DNA from: Acinetobacter baumannii
GTDB lineage: Bacteria > Pseudomonadota > Gammaproteobacteria > Pseudomonadales > Moraxellaceae
DNA length: 64,000 nucleotides
Reading direction: 5' to 3'
Assembly (NCBI RefSeq): GCF_009759685.1
Contig: NZ_CP046654.1
Location: 3,410,001-3,474,000 of the forward strand
Position numbers and translations under genes: made by a program. The notes under the pieces were generated by a model. It was not told the origin of the DNA and ran no database searches. It was given only the letters and a program-made list of their open reading frames with translations. Below are positions 58,488 through 64,000 of the stretch, piece after piece; position 1 is the stretch's first letter, and the number at the start of each line of letters is the position of its first letter.

Positions 58488-61400
58488 CTATGGAGAAACA
58501 AATATTTTCATTTCAACATTCTGATTAGATGTTTGGCTATACCATGTGTCTAAAAGTTGATAAGCTTGAACTGTTTCAGCACAAGCCATACTTGGACTAC
58601 TTAACTGATCCTTAAAATGCTTATATGAAAAAGAATTACCCATGACCAACCATATTTCTTTAGACACCAAAGGATTTTTTCGACGATCATCAATCACTTC
58701 AATAACATCTTCTAAAGAATGATGCATATCAAATTTTTTATTAAACAACCGAATACGATTATTTAAACATATTCCTTTACTGTTACCATTTGGTCGAGGC
58801 CATGCCCCTTTAATATTTGTAATATTGGCATAACGTGAAGGACTATTATTTAATAAATAATGTAGATTTTTTAGAGCTTGACTTCCCACTTCATATATTG
58901 CACCTGCTGAGGATTCCGGTGATTTCGGACTTTTCCCACATTTAACATGTACGAATACAACCTTATCTTTTGAAGATAAAATAAAATCCGCTGGCTCAGT
59001 TCCCATATCTGTACATAACATTAGATCTATATTTGGTAAATATTCGAAAAATTGCCCTAAATTATTTAGGCTGACACTCGGATTTTGCACATTAGACATC
59101 TGATCAATTAAATAAAAAATTGAATTATTTCCAAAAGTTTCAATTGATAAATTATCTTCATCTTTTTCTGTTAAATTAACATTTAACAAACAATCTAATG
59201 GAATCACTCCATTCAAAATACTATGATTTAACTCACCTTTTTCCATAGGAAGTTTGTGCTTGTAAAATAATCCATTGATAAAATTTGTTCCATCTTTATA
59301 TAATAATTTCACACTTTTCCTATTAAATAATTCATTAATATTTACTTCACAACCATCAATAAAAAAACTTACCTCTTCATAACAATGAGCTACAAGCTCT
59401 TTTTTATCATCAAAACTAAAAGTTATAAGGCTTTTTAAATTATAAGTTGGTAAGTAAACAGTATACTTATTAGTAGTTAAATAATAAAAATTAAAAAAAG
59501 AAATTCCTTTCGAATATTTTTTATAGATAAAGGTATTATCTATTTGCTGTTTAAAACCATTATAGGTAATTTCCAAGATACCCAAAATATCTGAGAAATC
59601 TAATATACAAGCTATAGGTTCTTCTTCAGGAGCTTCATCTATAGTCTGTGCGAAAGAATTTAGAAAACGGCTTTTAACTAGTCCGTTTTTATCAAAAGCT
59701 ATATTTATCTGTTCTAGCCACTCAATAAAATCTTTATAAGTAAAATTATTTTTTTTCTGATCGCAGATTCGCCCAGACCCCACCCCTAAATAAAAAGAAG
59801 AATCAATTTTATCATTTTCATTAATATTTGATACTACAGCAGTTGTAACCGCATACATGGAGTTGGTTTGTGAATGATTAGTCGCCTCTAAATCAGGACC
59901 TTTTAGGGATATACTTTCTGGCCGACTTTCGCTAAATTGCAGTGCTCGTGTATTAGCCTGTTTTGTTCGGGTTTGTTCTGTTTTAGCTACAACACTAAAT
60001 AATTTATCGAGATCAATAACTCTGCCAATTTTAAGATCATCTCTATTATTGAATTTTCTCCCTTTACTATCAAAAATTGAAATAATATCTCCTATTTCTC
60101 TTATTATCATAATTTCTAAAGATGGTTCAAAAAACAAACTATCTTTGAGAAATTTAGAATTATTAAAACAAACAGATGTAATTACTCCTGATTCAATATC
60201 ATATTTAGTCAATGCGCCTTCTCGCTGGAACTCCCAATAAAGCTTATCTATACAGTCATTCAAACTAAAATCAGCTAATTTATTATAAAAACAGACTGAG
60301 GCGAGCGGAATTTCTAAAGAATTAATAGGGTTAAATTCTTTAAAATTAAATTTTTTCCGATAACAAGAGTCAAAATAGCTATGTTCAGGAAAAACATCTA
60401 GATAATTTTCTACTAGAAGAGCAGTATCGAGAGTGTTTAAAAAGCGTTCTGCTGATTCAGGATTGGAAATATACTCATCAAATTCTTGATAATTTCCCCA
60501 TAAATTATTATTACTTTGAGTTGATATTTCGAATACTGTTGGCTGATAGTTTTGATATATTCTTACTACCCGCCCGATAGTTTGTACTAACTCTTTTCCA
60601 CTACCTACAGGATAGGTTAAGATCAAAATTTTAGCCTCAGGTAGATCAATACCCTCATCTAATTTTCTTTGATGAATTAAAACTTCGTAATTCAATTCTG
60701 CTAAATTTGCAGGAACCTCACGATAAACATCTTCAATCTCTTTATCTTTAAATTGATCATGAATTGCGGCAGTTCTATATAATTCTTTAAATTTTGAAAA
60801 AAATATTTCTATATCATGAAATTCTTTACATTTAATGATGCAAACAGCATCGGGTTGTGATTCTTTAATTTTATTTATTTTTTCATAAATAATTGAAAAA
60901 TCGGTATCTAATTCCATATTTTCTAAAGCTTTAGATAATGTAATTGTCTCAAATATAGGAGCTACAATTACCTTATCTTTTACAGCTTGTTTATAAGTAT
61001 AAATATAGCTATGTTTTGCATCTATATCAAAACTAAAAAGATCATTCCTATAAGGTGTTGCTGTTATTATTACTTTTCTTGCATTTAATTCTCTAATTGC
61101 AGTCCCCCATTTAGGTGAGGGTTCAGCATGTCCTTCATCAATTAATATAAGGCTAAATGTATTTTCTAAAGCTGTTAATTCTTGTTCACTTAGACTTGTA
61201 ATTTTTTGGAAGGTAGTACAATAAATACCATTATTATCAGTATTATTAATATGGTTAAAGATTTTTTTTATCAAAAATTGCTTATAATCTACATCTTCTT
61301 GTAAAATTTTTTGAAAGAATTTTCCTTTCAATTGTTTATATAGCTGATCACATACAGCTCTTCTATGAGTTACAACTAAAATTTTATCGAAAGTAGAAAA

Positions 61401-61565
61401 ATGACCAACCGTACAAATTACACCACTTTTTCCAGCACCTGTAGGAAGGCTAATGAGACAAGATTTTTCGGACATTGACTCTAAATATCGTTGTATGGTT
61501 CCAATACTTTCTAATTGACAAGGTCTAAGATTATTAGTTATCAAATCGTTAATTTCTGTAATCAT
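58488..61565 (-). CDS. SF2 helicase with candidate C-terminal PD-(D/E)XK-type nuclease
   Basis: 1025 aa. The N-terminal helicase has Walker A LPTGAGKSG (about 40-48), motif II IDEGH (142-146), motif III ITATPYRND (167-175) and motif VI QTIGRVVR (328-335). Residues 340-850 match nothing I know. Near the C-terminus EPADFI (857-862), a short turn, then VVFVHVKCGK (869-878) and YEVGSQALKNL (891-901) have the look of a PD-(D/E)XK core, with Glu857, Asp860 and Lys875 as candidate catalytic residues. No methyltransferase or partner gene is adjacent. The layout suggests a single-gene anti-phage system, related in form to restriction helicase-nucleases. The nuclease call is inference. Confidence 0.72.
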   Translation of the reverse strand: MITEINDLITNNLRPCQLESIGTIQRYLESMSEKSCLISLPTGAGKSGVICTVGHFSTFDKILVVTHRRAVCDQLYKQLKGKFFQKILQEDVDYKQFLIKKIFNHINNTDNNGIYCTTFQKITSLSEQELTALENTFSLILIDEGHAEPSPKWGTAIRELNARKVIITATPYRNDLFSFDIDAKHSYIYTYKQAVKDKVIVAPIFETITLSKALENMELDTDFSIIYEKINKIKESQPDAVCIIKCKEFHDIEIFFSKFKELYRTAAIHDQFKDKEIEDVYREVPANLAELNYEVLIHQRKLDEGIDLPEAKILILTYPVGSGKELVQTIGRVVRIYQNYQPTVFEISTQSNNNLWGNYQEFDEYISNPESAERFLNTLDTALLVENYLDVFPEHSYFDSCYRKKFNFKEFNPINSLEIPLASVCFYNKLADFSLNDCIDKLYWEFQREGALTKYDIESGVITSVCFNNSKFLKDSLFFEPSLEIMIIREIGDIISIFDSKGRKFNNRDDLKIGRVIDLDKLFSVVAKTEQTRTKQANTRALQFSESRPESISLKGPDLEATNHSQTNSMYAVTTAVVSNINENDKIDSSFYLGVGSGRICDQKKNNFTYKDFIEWLEQINIAFDKNGLVKSRFLNSFAQTIDEAPEEEPIACILDFSDILGILEITYNGFKQQIDNTFIYKKYSKGISFFNFYYLTTNKYTVYLPTYNLKSLITFSFDDKKELVAHCYEEVSFFIDGCEVNINELFNRKSVKLLYKDGTNFINGLFYKHKLPMEKGELNHSILNGVIPLDCLLNVNLTEKDEDNLSIETFGNNSIFYLIDQMSNVQNPSVSLNNLGQFFEYLPNIDLMLCTDMGTEPADFILSSKDKVVFVHVKCGKSPKSPESSAGAIYEVGSQALKNLHYLLNNSPSRYANITNIKGAWPRPNGNSKGICLNNRIRLFNKKFDMHHSLEDVIEVIDDRRKNPLVSKEIWLVMGNSFSYKHFKDQLSSPSMACAETVQAYQLLDTWYSQTSNQNVEMKIFVSP

Positions 61566-61764
61566 GGCATCTTAAAAATATGTTTTTTTTAAGTTTTATC
61601 ATAAATTTTCGTTTACGCATAGTATACAAAACGAACGATTAACTAAAGTCTAATGTAATTTTATTAATTATTAAGAGTTTTTATTTTCTTCAACCTCTTG
61701 AAATATGAAATGCTAACCCCTAATAAATTAGCCAACAAATAAACACTTTATTAAAGGTTAAACT

Positions 61765-62022
61765 ATGAAGAAATTAATTTTAATACTAACAATCTTTTCA
61801 ACCACTGTATTTGCTAATGAACAACCAAGGACAAATCAAAATAATATTAAGCAAATAGAACAAGAACAAAAATCAAAGCAACAAAAGGCTTTTGAAGACG
61901 GAATCACTTTTGCAAAAGAAAACAAAGAAAAAATTATTCAAAAACAGGAATACAAAGATGGAGAAAAGTTCGCAAAAGAGATGTGCGAACAATATCCTAT
62001 CCAATGTAATATCAAGAAATAA
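61765..62022 (+). CDS. Small periplasmic protein
   Basis: 85 aa. Signal peptide of 17 residues (MKKLILILTIFSTTVFA), then a Gln/Lys/Glu-rich helical, possibly coiled-coil segment with an imperfect repeat (FEDGITFAKENKE and YKDGEKFAKEMCE). Two cysteines near the end (CEQYPIQC) could form a disulphide. AAAGG precedes the ATG. No recognised family. Confidence 0.65.
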   Translation: MKKLILILTIFSTTVFANEQPRTNQNNIKQIEQEQKSKQQKAFEDGITFAKENKEKIIQKQEYKDGEKFAKEMCEQYPIQCNIKK

Positions 62023-62042
62023 AGTCATTCTGAAGTTACTGC

Positions 62043-62086
62043 AACAAATGACACATTGATAATAAATTATCGAAGTGTCATTTGTT
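62043..62086. terminator. Bidirectional terminator, small periplasmic gene and TetR
   Basis: A 12-bp stem AACAAATGACAC/GTGTCATTTGTT overlapping the end of the TetR coding sequence, between convergent genes. Confidence 0.85.
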
Positions 62087-62629
62087 AATCCCCCTCAAAA
62101 ACACCTCAACCATCCTTTCATCAACTTCATCTGAGCTTAAACGCTGCATAATGGCACCTTCAATTAAATATAAAAATAATTTGGCATCGGTAAAGGAAGC
62201 ATCGGGTTTAAGTACTCTAAGCTGACTATAGATTTCATTGATGAGCCATGTTCTATATCTCACGGCGGTTGTATATGCGTTTGGGTAGGTATTTTTGATT
62301 TCAAAAATAGCTTTAAATAACAGGTAATACAGCCCGTCTACATCGGTATGTAAGACGTAGAGTTTCTTGAGTTTATCGATTGCGTTTGTGTCGTGGTCGT
62401 ATTCGACCATAGCAACCACTTTTTCTTGAAGTCGTTCTTTTTGCACCATTAGGCAGATTTCAATTAACCGTTCTTTAGAGTGAAAGTAGTTATAAAAAGT
62501 TGCTTTGGTAATTTCGGATTCTTTTACAAGTCTGTCGACGCCGGCAATATGAAAACCGCGGCGGTGAAATAACTCAATTGATGTATTTACAACTTTTAAT
62601 GCACGTGTTGGGAGAACTAAATTTGGCAT
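62078..62629 (-). CDS. TetR/AcrR-family transcriptional regulator
   Basis: 183 aa from the ATG at 62629. The N-terminal HTH reads VVNTSIELFHRRGFHIAGVD, then LVKESEITKATFYNYFHSKERLI, a classical TetR pattern. The C-terminal ligand domain has YYLLFKAIFEIKNTYPNAY. The longer frame from 62743 adds 38 residues with no domain. No obvious operon partner; the gene that it controls is not apparent. Confidence 0.85.
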   Translation of the reverse strand: MPNLVLPTRALKVVNTSIELFHRRGFHIAGVDRLVKESEITKATFYNYFHSKERLIEICLMVQKERLQEKVVAMVEYDHDTNAIDKLKKLYVLHTDVDGLYYLLFKAIFEIKNTYPNAYTTAVRYRTWLINEIYSQLRVLKPDASFTDAKLFLYLIEGAIMQRLSSDEVDERMVEVFLRGINK

Positions 62630-62830
62630 ATTTTTACCGTTATAAATTAAATTTTTGTTGTATATAAATGAGATATAAAAAACTGCTGCCTTTTTTGGGA
62701 GAAAAAAGGCATAGCAAAGCCCTAAAGACTGTGCCCAGCACATCTCAAGTTTTAGTTGTTCGAAGTTTTAAGTAATAACGAGCTAAAGCCTGAAATAGCC
62801 TTACGGCAATCAAGCTGCGTTAAATGTTTT

Positions 62831-63112
62831 AAGCTGTGTTGTTATAGCTTTTGGCAAGGGTTGCCAAGAAATGATGGATGCGCAAAGCTAACTCCTTATT
62901 TATGGAGTTCTGCCAGAGCATAAGATTTATGGTGGCAGAACGAAAGAGGGTTAGCAGACTAGTCACTCAACTAGCACACCCGAAGGTGTCCCTCTCCCGT
63001 CCTACCGCTACGGGAGGGAACTGGGAGTTTGCGCACAAAACTATTCCTCAGAAGGAATAAATTCTGATGCGGAGTGAACGGTCTGCTAAAACCGACTGGC
63101 AATGTAGGCCAG
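62831..63112 (+). ncRNA. Structured RNA segment resembling the P4-type Ash/CI immunity region
   Basis: A GC-richer block with many hairpins: AAGCT/AGCTT (62831-62850); TTGGCAA/TTGCCAA (62851-62867); AACTCC/GGAGTT (62890-62909); TTCTGCCA/TGGCAGAA (62908-62940); ACACC-CGAA-GGTGT (62976-62989); CTCCCG/CGGGAG (62994-63016); ATTCCT/AGGAAT (63043-63058); CTGGC/GCCAG (63096-63112). Long-range pairs GCGCAAA/TTTGCGC (62880-62886 with 63028-63034) and TTAGCAGAC/GTCTGCTAA (62951-62959 with 63081-63089) close larger domains. A frame of 60 codons inside (62878-63060) has residues such as TGGNWEFAHK that recall Ash-family ORFs overlapping P4-like RNAs. No P4 genes are beside it. Confidence 0.5.
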
Positions 63113-63351
63113 CCCGCAAATGGTAATCTTCAATATTTGAAGTGTCAATGTGAAATTGGCTAGAAAATATTTAAATAATTATTATTTTTCATTTAATTAC
63201 ATAATTAAGGATATTCTTAAGTAATATTTACAATCTGCTTTTATATCATTAAGTTAAATTTTAAAGTTGCAAAAATTTATATATTAGATTGGTTCAAAAA
63301 TTATCATTTTAGTGTTCACAAGCGTATGCTTGTGAACGTTTAAGTAGTTAC
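63113..63351. other. AT-rich stretch after the structured RNA
   Basis: No gene seen. A hairpin AGTGTTCACAAGC/GCTTGTGAACGTT lies at about 63311-63340 and may be the terminator of the XRE gene on the minus strand. Confidence 0.4.
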
Positions 63352-63663
63352 TTACTCGTTTGGCTTTATAATTTTGCTAACAATATGTTCATGCGTAGGT
63401 ACAAGCCCTGCTTTTAAACCAAGTGGCTTAAACACTTTATCTAACACAGACTGAGTGAGTTTACCTTTATCCTGCTCAATGTCCGTTAAAGTCCGACGGC
63501 TTATACCCACCAAATTAGCATATTGTTCTTGAGACAAACCCAACACATTTTTGCGTAAATACGATAGCAATTGCCCCAAAGTAATCTCACTCAACAAATA
63601 TTGTTTATATAAATCTATAAGAATCTGCTGACGGTCTTGGGTTTGTATTGTTAATTTTTTCAT
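63352..63663 (-). CDS. XRE-family DNA-binding protein
   Basis: 103 aa with a helix-turn-helix of the Cro/C1 type in the middle (LGLSQEQYANLVGISRRTL, about residues 43-61). The N-terminal helix has LIDLYKQYLLSEITLGQL. It resembles HipB-like antitoxins or restriction control proteins, but no toxin gene lies on its strand in the window. It is divergent from the gene that starts at 63959. Confidence 0.75.
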   Translation of the reverse strand: MKKLTIQTQDRQQILIDLYKQYLLSEITLGQLLSYLRKNVLGLSQEQYANLVGISRRTLTDIEQDKGKLTQSVLDKVFKPLGLKAGLVPTHEHIVSKIIKPNE

Positions 63664-63958
63664 TCGTGTAAATGAGCAATTATTTTCTCAAAAATACTAT
63701 AAAAATAAGTTTTTGTGAATATATTTGCTCAATTTGATTTATTTTAGATAAAAGTGAGCAAATTTTTGCGCATCTCATATTTATAGATAGCAATAATTTA
63801 TTTATCCGTTTTCATATGTTGAACATTACATTGTGGAGATTCACCAAACAAACGAGAGTATTCACAACAAAATAGCTTATTCAGTATAAAATTATGACTT
63901 AAGCTACCCATCTCGCCCATTAGGCCGTGTCATATACTTAAAGTAATAAGAGCAAAAA

Positions 63959-64000
63959 ATGACTCAAAATAAAGTTGAATTAGCAGAGAAATTGTCAAAA
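63959..64000 (+). CDS. Start of an unidentified gene, truncated by the window end
   Basis: ATG at 63959 opens a 14-codon frame to the last base (MTQNKVELAEKLSK). No good ribosome-binding site is seen (TAAGAGCAAAAA). A real gene is likely from its position and clean start opposite an XRE gene, but the product cannot be told from 14 residues. Confidence 0.45.
   Translation, partial: MTQNKVELAEKLSK

Noticed and set aside
62878..63060. 60-codon ORF inside the structured segment
   Set aside because: It has no ribosome-binding site and its sequence is fixed by the hairpins; ORFs like this are commonly annotated over P4-like RNAs. Kept as evidence for the RNA only.
62831..63112. Retron or group II intron reading of the structured block
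   Set aside because: No reverse transcriptase gene is nearby and no domain V-like hairpin is visible.

Overview
The window is AT-rich chromosomal DNA of an Acinetobacter, most likely Acinetobacter baumannii or a close relative in the calcoaceticus-baumannii complex. The best evidence is a near-textbook adeRS-adeAB efflux locus, an entA-entB pair outside a siderophore cluster, and the indole (iif) and anthranilate (ant) catabolic genes. No database search was possible, so names rest on motifs and remembered family members.

Layout. 1-8 kb: aromatic catabolism. The end of an indole-oxidation operon (iifB partial, iifC, iifD, iifE) with an AraC regulator is followed by antABC on the other strand; together they would take indole to anthranilate and then catechol. 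8.2-10.8 kb: molybdate uptake (short ModE, then modABC) with a recognisable ModE operator. 11-13.6 kb: iron. Fur-box-like sites, entA and entB for 2,3-dihydroxybenzoate, and a Fur-like protein that has lost its metal ligands. 13.7-17.9 kb: phosphate. A 5'-nucleotidase-like lipoprotein is divergent from ppk1. 18-22.4 kb: pqqABCDE plus an M19 dipeptidase. 22.4-29.3 kb: small or unknown genes, two possible sRNAs, a DNA-glycosylase-like protein, a phospholipase D family protein, a paralogous pair of unknown proteins flanking a 44-aa zinc-ribbon-like protein, and a catalase-like lipoprotein. 29.5-32.7 kb: an orphan phage-tail-like TIM-barrel protein and glutathione-dependent formaldehyde dehydrogenase. 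32.7-38.8 kb: a chaperone-usher fimbrial operon whose major pilin is frameshifted. 39-43.2 kb: a small exported protein, a 1.3-kb AT-rich gap and a UvrA-like ABC ATPase. 43.3-50.7 kb: adeB, adeA, adeR, adeS (no adeC) and an AdeT-family binding protein. 50.8-55.7 kb: an AraC regulator, two hydrolases and two short-chain dehydrogenases.

55.7-64 kb looks like accessory DNA: very AT-rich, with unknown genes, RNA 2'-phosphotransferase (KptA), a GNAT acetyltransferase, a 1025-aa SF2 helicase with a candidate C-terminal PD-(D/E)XK-type nuclease, a TetR regulator, a compact GC-richer structured-RNA segment resembling the P4-phage Ash/CI-type immunity region, an XRE regulator and the first 14 codons of a gene running off the window. 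The helicase-nuclease and the structured RNA are the best candidates for something not well described. No tRNA, rRNA, CRISPR array or insertion sequence was recognised.
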